Source: Mucilaginibacter sp. (GTDB lineage: Bacteria > Bacteroidota > Bacteroidia > Sphingobacteriales > Sphingobacteriaceae). From it: DNA of 64,000 bases. Where the stretch lies: the NCBI RefSeq assembly GCF_028288205.1, contig NZ_JAQBOD010000031.1:1-64000 (forward strand), in the 5' to 3' direction. The notes below the pieces were generated by a model, which did not search any database, had not been told where the DNA came from, and worked only from the letters and a program-made list of their open reading frames with translations. Each line of letters starts with the position of its first letter. Within the stretch, counting starts at the first letter, position 1. This document shows positions 1 through 7,045 of this stretch, one piece after another. Position numbers and translations under genes: made by a program.

Positions 1-59
1 TCAAATTCCCCGTATTTTAATATTTCTTTCTACATTTACCCATCAATTAATTTACTAAA

Positions 60-719
60 ATGGATAAGAAAGAAACCATATTAAAGCTTATACCTGAGCA
101 GGGTATTTTGCCATTATATTTTAACAAAGACGAAGAGGTAAGCATTGAAATATTGCGCGCTCTTTATAAAGCAGGCATTAAAACTATTGAATACACTAAC
201 CGCGGCGAAGCTGCATTAAAGAACTTTGCCAAACTGCGCGAAGTTTGTGATAAAGAATTAGGCGGAATGTATTTAGGTGTTGGTACCATAAAAAATGCTA
301 AAGATGCACAGGCTTTTGTTGATGCCGGTGCAGATTATATCATCAGCCCAGGATTGGTTGAAGAAGTAATACCTGTAGCCGAGAAACATAATTTGCTTTG
401 GGTACCTGGCTGTATGACCCCATCTGAAATAATCAGGGCCGAAAATTTGGGTGCTAAGGTGGTTAAATTATTCCCGGGCAATATGTTGGGCCCCTCATTT
501 CTATCAGGCATAAAAACATTGTTCCCTAACCTGTTATTTATGCCTACCGGCGGTGTTGAGCTAACCAAAGAAAGCATTGGCGGCTGGTTCAAGGCAGGTG
601 TTTGCGCGGTTGGTATGGGTAGCCAGTTAATTAGCGCCGGCGTTATGGAAGGCAAAAAATATGCCGAGCTAACCGAAGCTACTAAAGAAGCTATTGCCAT
701 AGTAAACGCGAGCAGATAA
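60..719 (+). CDS. eda: 2-dehydro-3-deoxyphosphogluconate (KDPG) / 4-hydroxy-2-oxoglutarate aldolase
   Basis: This class I aldolase cleaves KDPG to pyruvate and glyceraldehyde-3-phosphate in the cytoplasm, the last step of the Entner-Doudoroff route and of uronate catabolism. The 219-residue length suits the family. The Schiff-base lysine is K136 in the motif VVKLFPGN, and E44 in IEYTNRG matches the catalytic glutamate. GVGT and PTGGV are the usual phosphate-binding turns of the TIM barrel. The ATG at 60 is the first in frame. The upstream partner gene, often 2-keto-3-deoxygluconate kinase, would lie outside the window. A terminator-like inverted repeat follows the gene. Confidence 0.93.
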   Translation: MDKKETILKLIPEQGILPLYFNKDEEVSIEILRALYKAGIKTIEYTNRGEAALKNFAKLREVCDKELGGMYLGVGTIKNAKDAQAFVDAGADYIISPGLVEEVIPVAEKHNLLWVPGCMTPSEIIRAENLGAKVVKLFPGNMLGPSFLSGIKTLFPNLLFMPTGGVELTKESIGGWFKAGVCAVGMGSQLISAGVMEGKKYAELTEATKEAIAIVNASR

Positions 720-736
720 TTTTCTGTTAACGAAGA

Positions 737-829
737 TAAAAAGAGGGTGTCATGGTGAGCTTAGTCGAACCATGTGCGAGGGCCTGCCCGCCATCCTTCG
801 ACGGGCTCAGGATGACACCCTCTTTTATT
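737..829. terminator. Long inverted repeat after eda, probable terminator or palindromic element
   Basis: Arms reading AAAGAGGGTGTCAT (about 740-753) and ATGACACCCTCTTT (about 812-825) pair almost perfectly and are flanked by A and T runs. The interior contains a CTTCGACGGGCTCAGGATGA word of the kind found in dispersed palindromic elements. It lies between two plus-strand genes, so it probably ends the eda transcript. The mobile-repeat reading is an alternative. Confidence 0.6.
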
Positions 830-850
830 ATTCAGTTAAAATAAAAAACC

Positions 851-1063
851 ATGCAGGAACAACCCAACAACAAGCTTCATGGTATAACATTAGAAACCAT
901 ACTCAACGAGTTGGTAGCCAAATACGGCTGGCCCGAACTGGGTTATCGCATCCGCATTAATTGTTTTTTGGAGGATCCCAGTATAAAGTCAAGCCTTAAA
1001 TTTCTGCGCAAAACCGATTGGGCCAGGAAAAAGGTGGAAGAGTTGTATTTGAAGGGGAAATAA
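851..1063 (+). CDS. VF530-family (DUF2132) small protein
   Basis: A 70-residue soluble protein. The segment [18 protein letters not shown], followed by an INCF...[19 protein letters not shown] core, is characteristic of the VF530 family, whose structure is a small all-helical fold proposed to bind DNA. No enzymatic residues are evident and the cellular role is unknown. It stands alone between the eda terminator and the REP/GIY-YIG element. The ATG at 851 gives the normal family length. Confidence 0.8.
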   Translation: MQEQPNNKLHGITLETILNELVAKYGWPELGYRIRINCFLEDPSIKSSLKFLRKTDWARKKVEELYLKGK

Positions 1064-1186
1064 GACATATGTCATTCACCATCCACCGCGTCATTGCGAA
1101 GAACGAAGCAATCTCTACATAGGACATTCAAACGAAACGGAATCTCATTTTTCAGCGTATCAGACAAATTATTTAGATACTACAAC

Positions 1187-1220
1187 CGCGTCATTGCGAG
1201 GAACGAAGCAATCTCTACGT
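1187..1220 (+). repeat. Internal direct copy of the REP-like word
   Basis: This copy reads CGCGTCATTGCGAGGAACGA and continues to ATCTCTACGT. It repeats the sequence at 1087-1120 in the same orientation exactly 100 bp downstream. The copy at 1610-1643 is inverted relative to both. It ends about 24 bp before the GIY-YIG stop codon. Confidence 0.85.
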
Positions 1221-1243
1221 AAGCTAATCAGCTATGATAAATC

Positions 1244-1546
1244 TCAGTCAAGTAACGAATCATATAAATCGTTCCAGCCTGGATTTAGGTCGTTAATCAA
1301 TTGCTGTTTATGTTTTCGATTGCTTCCTTTCAATGCTTTTTCAGCAGCAATGGCTTCTTCAATACGAGGGTAAAATATGTAATAAACCAGTTTATTACAA
1401 TTATACCTGGCAGTAAAACTTTTAGGGTAAGTTTTGTTTTTATGATCCCATACCCGGCCTGTTAGATCGGAAGATACACCAACGTATAAAACCTTATTGA
1501 GTTTATTTGTCATGATGTAAACACAACCACCTTGTTGAAAAACCAT
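1244..1546 (-). CDS. GIY-YIG nuclease domain protein
   Basis: A 100-residue single-domain protein of the UPF0213/YhbQ-like GIY-YIG group. CVYIMTNKLNKVLYVGVSSDL supplies the GIY-YIG strands in the YIM..YVG form. An arginine follows in LTGRVWDHK, and the likely metal-binding glutamate lies in RIEEAIAAEKALKG. I chose the ATG at 1544-1546. The open frame continues upstream to 1663, but those residues (TSLRGTKQSLRR) are only translated REP repeat. Such proteins are DNA nucleases by family; the target here is unknown. The location inside inverted REP repeats suggests that the protein acts on them, which is inference. Confidence 0.8.
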   Translation of the reverse strand: MVFQQGGCVYIMTNKLNKVLYVGVSSDLTGRVWDHKNKTYPKSFTARYNCNKLVYYIFYPRIEEAIAAEKALKGSNRKHKQQLINDLNPGWNDLYDSLLD

Positions 1547-1647
1547 AATGCAAAATAGCAATTTGTCTGTTACTCCTAAAAAATGAGAACCCGTTTCGTT
1601 GAATTTCCTACGTAGAGATTGCTTCGTTCCTCGCAATGACGTGGTGG

Positions 1648-2448
1648 TTATATGGGCAGCCAACCACTATTCTGCAAAATGCTTGAAAAAGTACTCCTTG
1701 GTGCCAAATCCAAATAGGGGTAAGTAACTTTGGAAAGATATAATCCCTGCGGATAGGCGGGGATGATGATAGCAGGGGTTTCTTTGCTGATGAGATAGGA
1801 TTCAAACTCATCCACACTCATTTTACCACGACTAATATCAAGCAGCCGCCCAACTATTATCCGTATCATCTTACTTAAAAAACGATTGGCAGATATTTGA
1901 AAACGCAGCTTGTCGCCACTCGCGTCAGCAAATAAGGCGGCAGAAGAAACATTACAGATGGTATGCTCATTCCTGTCCGGACTTTTACAGAAACCACGAT
2001 AATCGTTATATAATGGGAGCAGGGCAACTGCGGCTTTCATTTTATCCAGGTCCAAGTTCTTTTCTAAATACAGCGCGCTGAATTCGCCTAAGAAAGGGTC
2101 CTTATAAGTATGTATAAAATAATCGTATGATCGTAGCACAGCATCAAAACGGGCATGGGGTAAGCCATCCATCGGTATAATATCAAATACGGCAATATCA
2201 TCCGGCAGGATTTTATTCAAACGAAAGAACAGATCAAATTTCCATTCTTTCTCTACATCCATGTGGAAGAAAAACTGGCTGGCATGTACCTGCGCATCAG
2301 TGCGGCCGCAGCCTATGATGGTAATGGGTGTTTTTAAAAGACCGCTAAGCGCGGCCTCTAACACCTCCTGCACATTTAATACACCCGGATGCTTTTGCCA
2401 GCCACTATATTTAGTGCCATGATAACCTATATGGATGAAATAACGCAT
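1648..2448 (-). CDS. truA: tRNA pseudouridine(38-40) synthase TruA
   Basis: This enzyme converts U38-U40 of the tRNA anticodon arm to pseudouridine. The catalytic aspartate is D51 in GCGRTDAQVHASQ; the usual family motif is RTDAGVHA, so Q replaces G. The N-terminus MRYFIHIGYHGTKYSGWQ is typical, which is why the ATG at 2446-2448 is preferred over in-frame starts at 2466 and 2511 that lie in repeat sequence. The product is 266 residues. The stop codon lies about 4 bp from the end of the REP-bounded element and the 5' side abuts another REP palindrome, so the gene is bracketed by repeats but looks intact. Confidence 0.93.
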   Translation of the reverse strand: MRYFIHIGYHGTKYSGWQKHPGVLNVQEVLEAALSGLLKTPITIIGCGRTDAQVHASQFFFHMDVEKEWKFDLFFRLNKILPDDIAVFDIIPMDGLPHARFDAVLRSYDYFIHTYKDPFLGEFSALYLEKNLDLDKMKAAVALLPLYNDYRGFCKSPDRNEHTICNVSSAALFADASGDKLRFQISANRFLSKMIRIIVGRLLDISRGKMSVDEFESYLISKETPAIIIPAYPQGLYLSKVTYPYLDLAPRSTFSSILQNSGWLPI

Positions 2449-2459
2449 ATGGGGATTAT

Positions 2460-2550
2460 TTGTCATTGCGACGAGGAACGACGAAGCAATCGCGAATATT
2501 ATTATCCGCATTGCATCTTCGCGATTGCCACGCTACGCTCGCAATGACAA
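2460..2550. repeat. REP-like imperfect palindrome upstream of truA
   Basis: The arms are TTGTCATTGCGA...GCAATCGCGAA (2460-2496) and TTCGCGATTGC...TCGCAATGACAA (2518-2550), with a ~20-nt loop. The CATTGCGA and GAACGAAGCAATC words match the repeats at 1087, 1187 and 1610. It fills most of the truA-CDGSH gap and could form a stable hairpin in the shared minus-strand transcript. Confidence 0.85.
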
Positions 2551-2560
2551 TTTTATTTGT

Positions 2561-2782
2561 TTACACTTTCTTTGGAGGCAGGTCAAATGCTACTGCATTA
2601 TGTTCAAAATGGCCTTTATGTGAGCCATCGCAAAACGGCTTATTGGCAGACATGCCGCAACGGCAAATAGAAACAACGGTGCGTCCCTGCAAGCCGTAGT
2701 TGTTGCCCTGCATATCTACAATTTCAAAATCGCCTTCAATTTTTACAGATCCGTTGTTATTAATAGTAAGTTTAGTGCTCAT
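2561..2782 (-). CDS. CDGSH iron-sulfur domain protein
   Basis: A 73-residue protein with one CDGSH motif: C40, C42, C51 and H55 in CRCGMSANKPFCDGSH, the three-Cys one-His ligand set for a 2Fe-2S cluster of the mitoNEET type. It lacks a membrane anchor and is presumably cytoplasmic. Family members act in redox or iron-sulfur homeostasis; the specific role here is unknown. A TAnnTTTG box lies 19 nt upstream of the start. It is transcribed toward truA with the REP palindrome between. Confidence 0.9.
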   Translation of the reverse strand: MSTKLTINNNGSVKIEGDFEIVDMQGNNYGLQGRTVVSICRCGMSANKPFCDGSHKGHFEHNAVAFDLPPKKV

Positions 2783-2801
2783 ATATAAAAGTATGTTTTG
2801 G

Positions 2802-2809
2802 CAAATATA
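2802..2809 (-). promoter_or_regulatory. -7 promoter box for the CDGSH gene
   Basis: On the minus strand the sequence is TATATTTG, matching the Bacteroidota -7 consensus TAnnTTTG. It would give a 5' leader of roughly 10-15 nt. No clear -33 TTTG is visible, so support is moderate. Confidence 0.4.
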
Positions 2810-2851
2810 ATTTAATGCGGTGGCTTTTATTGATTAAATACTATTCAGAAC

Positions 2852-3454
2852 CTATTTTAGTTTGCTGCCAATACGCTCTTTAATAGTAGCGAACCATTCG
2901 TCTTTCAATATGCTTAATATAATAGAATCCCTTCGGGCACCGGTATGCAGCGCCAGGTGATCCCTTAAAATGCCCTCAACCGTACAGCCAATACTTTTCA
3001 TGGCTGCTATGCTGCGTTCATTCCTGGCATCGGCCCTAAACTCTACACGTGCTATGCCCAAAGTTTCAAACGCAAACTGCAGCAGCAAAAATTTGCAATG
3101 CTTGTTTAAACCTGTTCCCCTAAAATTCTCTCCATACCAGGTATAGCCCAATTGCAAGGTCTGATGATCCTGCTGGATATCATAAAAACGGGTGCAGCCT
3201 GCATATTGTTGGGTTTGTTTATCGTACACAATAAAAGCATATTCCTTACCTGCTTCGCGTGCAGCAAGGGCGTCATGGATATAAGCGCGCATACCATCTT
3301 CGCCTGCAGCATTTTTAAGAGAGAATTTCCAGGTATCGGTTTCGTTTAGTGCAAAGGGCAGCAAAAATTGCAGATCTGTTTCTTTTAGCGGACGTAATAA
3401 CACTTGCTCATCTTCCAGTATGTATTCTGCGTTGCTATCGAATTTTGTAGCCAT
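2852..3454 (-). CDS. GNAT family N-acetyltransferase (RimJ/RimL-like)
   Basis: A 200-residue GNAT protein of the RimJ/RimL type. It has the opening VLLRPLKETDLQFLLPFA, the acetyl-CoA loop region GYTWYGENFRGTGLNKHCKFLLLQFAFE, and the RVEFRADARNERSIAAMKSIGC motif typical of the group. The substrate cannot be told from sequence; ribosomal-protein or small-molecule N-acetylation are both possible. I chose the ATG at 3452-3454 (MATKFDSNAEY). An extension to 3496 adds 14 atypical residues. The gene is divergent from the ABC exporter starting at 3556. Confidence 0.85.
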   Translation of the reverse strand: MATKFDSNAEYILEDEQVLLRPLKETDLQFLLPFALNETDTWKFSLKNAAGEDGMRAYIHDALAAREAGKEYAFIVYDKQTQQYAGCTRFYDIQQDHQTLQLGYTWYGENFRGTGLNKHCKFLLLQFAFETLGIARVEFRADARNERSIAAMKSIGCTVEGILRDHLALHTGARRDSIILSILKDEWFATIKERIGSKLK

Positions 3455-3555
3455 TTTTAATTTATTTGTACATTTTAAAATATTATAATTACACAATCGT
3501 CTACTTTGTTATTGAGATTCCAAACAATTGCATAATATTTGACAAATAAACATAC

Positions 3556-5298
3556 ATGCCGCCAGAAAAACAGAATTTAGATCAAAAAAAGCCGCCGGGG
3601 ATATTCAGCCTGCTTAAACCTTACGGCGGTATGGTTACCATGTTGCTATTGTTCGCGCTTTTTAGCAATGGTATTAACTTACTACTGCCTAAAATAATAG
3701 CCACCGGGATAGATGCCTATACACAAGGGCATTTTGATGTTAAGCATATTATTACGCAATTTGGTATAGCGGTACTGCTGATATTCATATTTAGTTACCT
3801 GCAAAGTATTATCCAGACGTATGCTTCTGAACGTGTTGCAAGAGATTTGCGCACCCGGCTTTCTGACAAAATATCAAAACAAAGCCATGCCTTTATTGAG
3901 CAGGCAAATCCATCAAAACTGCTTACCAATTTAACCGCCGATACCGACTCTATAAAACTATTTGTATCGCAAGCCATTGTATCCATTATATCATCGCTGG
4001 TAATAATTGTAGGGGCCAGTGTTTTGTTATTAACCATTAACTGGCGGCTGGCTTTAACCGTTATTGCTATAATCCCTATAATTGGCGGTACATTCTATTA
4101 CGTGCTGCGCAAAGTAAGGGTGTTATTTAAACAAAGCCGCGAGGTTATAGACTGGTTGAACAAGATCATTAATGAAAGTATATTGGGCTCGGCCCTTATA
4201 CGGGTTATTAATTCGCAAAACCTGGAAACCGCTAAGTTTTTAGAGGCAAATACCAAGGCAAGAGATTTTGGCCTTTCTATTTTGCGCATGTTTGCCGGCC
4301 TTATCCCGGTAATTACATTTACGGCCAACCTATCGGCCTTAACCATACTGGCACTGGGCGGGCATTATGTAATAAACGGAACCATGAGCCTGGGTAATTT
4401 TGCTGCTTTTAACAGTTATTTAGCTATGCTGATATTCCCGATACTGGTAATAGGGTTTATGAGCAATATAATTGCGCAGGCAACAGCGTCATATCAACGT
4501 ATCAGCACGGTATTGAATGCACCCGATCTGGTAGATAACGGTACTGTTACCACCAGTTTACAAGGTAATATTGAGCTAAAAGATGTCTCAGTTATTTACG
4601 GACAAAAACCCGCGCTTAAAAATATATCCTTATCTATAAAAGCAGGGTCGAAAATTGCCATAATTGGCCCCACGGCTGCGGGTAAAACGCAGCTATTATA
4701 TCTCCTTACCGGGTTGATACCAGCCAATTCGGGCGAAATTGAGTTTGACGGCAAAAGCATAGATAGTTACAACAGTGAAGCTTTTCATAGCCAGGTGGGG
4801 TTTGTTTTCCAGGATAGTATCATATTTAATATGAGCATTCGCGAAAACATCGCGTTTAGTGATACAGTTACCAACGAATCATTACAAAAAGCAATAGATA
4901 CGGCCGAACTTAAGGGGTTTATTGAAAGTTTACCCGATGGATTAAACACAATAGTTTCTGAACGCGGCTCGAGCCTATCAGGGGGGCAAAAGCAGCGTAT
5001 TATGCTGGCCCGTGCCTTAGCGGTTAATCCAAAAATATTATTGCTGGATGATTTTACCGCCAGGGTTGATGCCAATACCGAGCGAAAGATATTAGCCAAT
5101 GTACAAAAAAACTACCCCGAAATTACTTTGCTATCCGTAACACAAAAAATAGCCGCCATTGAGCATTATGACCAGATCATCCTGTTGATGCAAGGCGAAA
5201 TTATTGCAGGCGGCACTCATGATGAATTGATGGATATTTGCCCCGAATATGTTCAGATTTTTAATTCACAACAAAGCACCAGCAATTATGAATTATAA
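3556..5298 (+). CDS. ABC exporter half-transporter with degenerate ATP site (subunit 1)
   Basis: A 580-residue fused transmembrane/ATPase half-transporter of the ABCB/MsbA type. About six membrane helices lie in residues 25-310, followed by an NBD with Walker A GPTAAGKTQ and signature LSGGQ. The Walker B end is LLLDDFTA, so the catalytic glutamate is aspartate. The switch region reads SVTQKI, with glutamine in place of the switch histidine. This set of substitutions is the hallmark of the degenerate-site subunit of heterodimeric exporters. The next gene overlaps by 11 bp and supplies the partner. The substrate is unknown; drugs, lipids or peptides are family precedents. Confidence 0.9.
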   Translation: MPPEKQNLDQKKPPGIFSLLKPYGGMVTMLLLFALFSNGINLLLPKIIATGIDAYTQGHFDVKHIITQFGIAVLLIFIFSYLQSIIQTYASERVARDLRTRLSDKISKQSHAFIEQANPSKLLTNLTADTDSIKLFVSQAIVSIISSLVIIVGASVLLLTINWRLALTVIAIIPIIGGTFYYVLRKVRVLFKQSREVIDWLNKIINESILGSALIRVINSQNLETAKFLEANTKARDFGLSILRMFAGLIPVITFTANLSALTILALGGHYVINGTMSLGNFAAFNSYLAMLIFPILVIGFMSNIIAQATASYQRISTVLNAPDLVDNGTVTTSLQGNIELKDVSVIYGQKPALKNISLSIKAGSKIAIIGPTAAGKTQLLYLLTGLIPANSGEIEFDGKSIDSYNSEAFHSQVGFVFQDSIIFNMSIRENIAFSDTVTNESLQKAIDTAELKGFIESLPDGLNTIVSERGSSLSGGQKQRIMLARALAVNPKILLLDDFTARVDANTERKILANVQKNYPEITLLSVTQKIAAIEHYDQIILLMQGEIIAGGTHDELMDICPEYVQIFNSQQSTSNYEL

Positions 5299-7045
5299 TT
5301 TGAACAACCTGTCAGAACAGGCACAAAAAACGTCGACGCTTGCCGCGCTTAAAAAGCTGTTGCAATTAATAGCGCACGAAAAGCAAACGCTGATACTGGC
5401 AACCATTACTATCCTGGTTAATTCAACCTTAAACCTGCTGGGCCCATTTATAGTAGGGCACACTATTGATAAATATGTGCAAACCAAGCAGTATCATGGT
5501 GTATTGATGTTCTCGGGCATATTGCTGGCTATGTATTTGGTGGGGTTAATAACCAGCTATTTGCAAACCAAATTAATGGGCGGGGTAGGGCAGCGTATGT
5601 TATTTACGTTGCGCAATGCCATATTTAATAAACTGCAATTGCTGCCTGTTGATTTTTTTAATCAGAATAAAGCTGGCGACCTGATATCGCGAGTTAATAA
5701 TGATACGGATAAACTGAACCAGTTTTTCTCGCAATCATTAGTACAGTTTATTGGCAGCATTGCCACCATGGCTGGCGCCGGCGTGTTTTTATTGGCGATC
5801 CATATTCAGCTTGGTGTGGCTGCAGTTGCTCCTATGTTGCTGATATTGGTATTTACTACTATTGTATCGCCATGGGTAAAAAGAACAAATGCTAAAAACC
5901 TGAAAAGCGTAGGGGGAATGAGCGCCGAGATACAGGAGAGCCTAAACAATTTTAAAGTTATCATTGCCTTTAATCGCCGTGATTATTTCAGGAAACGTTT
6001 TGATGGCGCTAATCAGCAAAATTATAAAACGGCTATAAGTGCCGGTCTGGCAAACAATATTTTTATGCCGGTATATAGCTTGTTTTCTGGCATAGCGCAA
6101 TTAACGGTATTGGTTTACGGTATCTACCTGATTGGTACCGATTTTTCGATAGGATTGCTAATTGCTTACTTATCATACGTAACGCTGTTTTATAACCCCT
6201 TAAGGCAATTGGCAGCGCTATGGGCCAATTTTCAAACGGCTATGGCCGCATGGGACAGGATATCGCAAATATTAGGATTAGAAACCAACCTGGTTAATAT
6301 TGATAATGTATTAACAGAACCTACAACCGCGCTGTTGGAATTTAGAAATGTGCACTTTGGGTATACGGATGACAATGAAATTTTACACAATGTAAGCTTT
6401 AAACTTGAACCCGGTAAAACCTATGCATTAGTTGGCCCTACGGGAGGCGGCAAAACTACAACCGCATCATTAATTGCCCGTTTATATGACCCTAACAAGG
6501 GGATGGTATTACTTAATGGCAAGGATATAAGAAGTTATGACGCCAATGAGCGCTCACAACAAATAGGCTTTATTTTACAAGAGCCGTTTTTATTTACCGG
6601 AACAGTAAGGGAGAATATTTTATATGGAAATGAGCTTTATAAAGATCATACCAGCGAACAGATGGAGCAGGTTATAACCGATGCTAACCTGGGTAGCTTG
6701 TTAGCCATCTTTGAGAGCGGATTGGACACAAAAGTATCATCAGGCGGGGATAGTATTAGTTTGGGCCAAAAGCAATTAATAGCTTTTATGCGGGCAGTAT
6801 TACGTAACCCCGACCTGTTAATATTAGATGAAGCCACCGCGAATATTGATACCATAACCGAAAAACTATTAAGCGAAATTTTAAACAATTTACCGCGGCA
6901 TACTACCCGTGTAATTATAGCCCACCGTTTAAATACAATAGAAAACGCTGATGAGATATACTTCGTTAACTCGGGCGAGGTTACAAGGGCGGGCTCGTTA
7001 GATGATGCAATGAATATGCTGCTTAAAGGTAAAAGGGTGAGTTAG
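5288..7045 (+). CDS. ABC exporter half-transporter, catalytic subunit 2
   Basis: This 585-residue partner has the same TMD-NBD layout: Walker A GPTGGGKTT, Walker B LLILDEATANID with the catalytic glutamate, and switch histidine IIAHRLNT. Its signature motif is ISLGQKQ rather than SGGQ. That loop would face the defective Walker B of subunit 1, completing one degenerate and one consensus ATP site. I chose the ATG at 5288, which overlaps the previous stop, rather than 5249, which lies deep in the preceding gene. The 3' end overlaps the convergent histidine kinase gene by 4 bp. Confidence 0.9.
   Translation: MNYNLNNLSEQAQKTSTLAALKKLLQLIAHEKQTLILATITILVNSTLNLLGPFIVGHTIDKYVQTKQYHGVLMFSGILLAMYLVGLITSYLQTKLMGGVGQRMLFTLRNAIFNKLQLLPVDFFNQNKAGDLISRVNNDTDKLNQFFSQSLVQFIGSIATMAGAGVFLLAIHIQLGVAAVAPMLLILVFTTIVSPWVKRTNAKNLKSVGGMSAEIQESLNNFKVIIAFNRRDYFRKRFDGANQQNYKTAISAGLANNIFMPVYSLFSGIAQLTVLVYGIYLIGTDFSIGLLIAYLSYVTLFYNPLRQLAALWANFQTAMAAWDRISQILGLETNLVNIDNVLTEPTTALLEFRNVHFGYTDDNEILHNVSFKLEPGKTYALVGPTGGGKTTTASLIARLYDPNKGMVLLNGKDIRSYDANERSQQIGFILQEPFLFTGTVRENILYGNELYKDHTSEQMEQVITDANLGSLLAIFESGLDTKVSSGGDSISLGQKQLIAFMRAVLRNPDLLILDEATANIDTITEKLLSEILNNLPRHTTRVIIAHRLNTIENADEIYFVNSGEVTRAGSLDDAMNMLLKGKRVS

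Larger units (their letters stand above)
1087..1643. mobile_element. Putative REP-bounded element carrying a GIY-YIG gene
   Basis: The left end (1087-1170) and the reverse complement of the right end (1560-1643) align over about 84 bp with few mismatches. Both begin CGTCATTGCGA.GAACGAAG, continue through AATCTCTAC.TAGGA, then ATTCAA.CGAAACGG, CTCATTTTT and CAGACAAATT. Between them lie a further REP copy (1187-1220) and one minus-strand GIY-YIG gene. The right end stops about 4 bp short of the truA stop codon. Calling this a mobile unit is inference; no target-site duplication is obvious. Confidence 0.6.

Noticed and set aside
772..960. 62-codon frame over the inverted repeat and the VF530 gene
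   Set aside because: It is made of repeat sequence and a shifted reading of the VF530 gene.
1547..1663. N-terminal extension of the GIY-YIG reading frame
   Set aside because: The extra residues are a translation of the REP repeat; the domain begins at the later ATG.
2449..2511. Longer truA start
   Set aside because: It lies in the REP palindrome and lacks family similarity; MRYFIHIGYHGTKYSG is the normal N-terminus.
1087..2550. CRISPR array
   Set aside because: The repeats occur in both orientations, with irregular spacing and no spacer pattern; they are REP-like.
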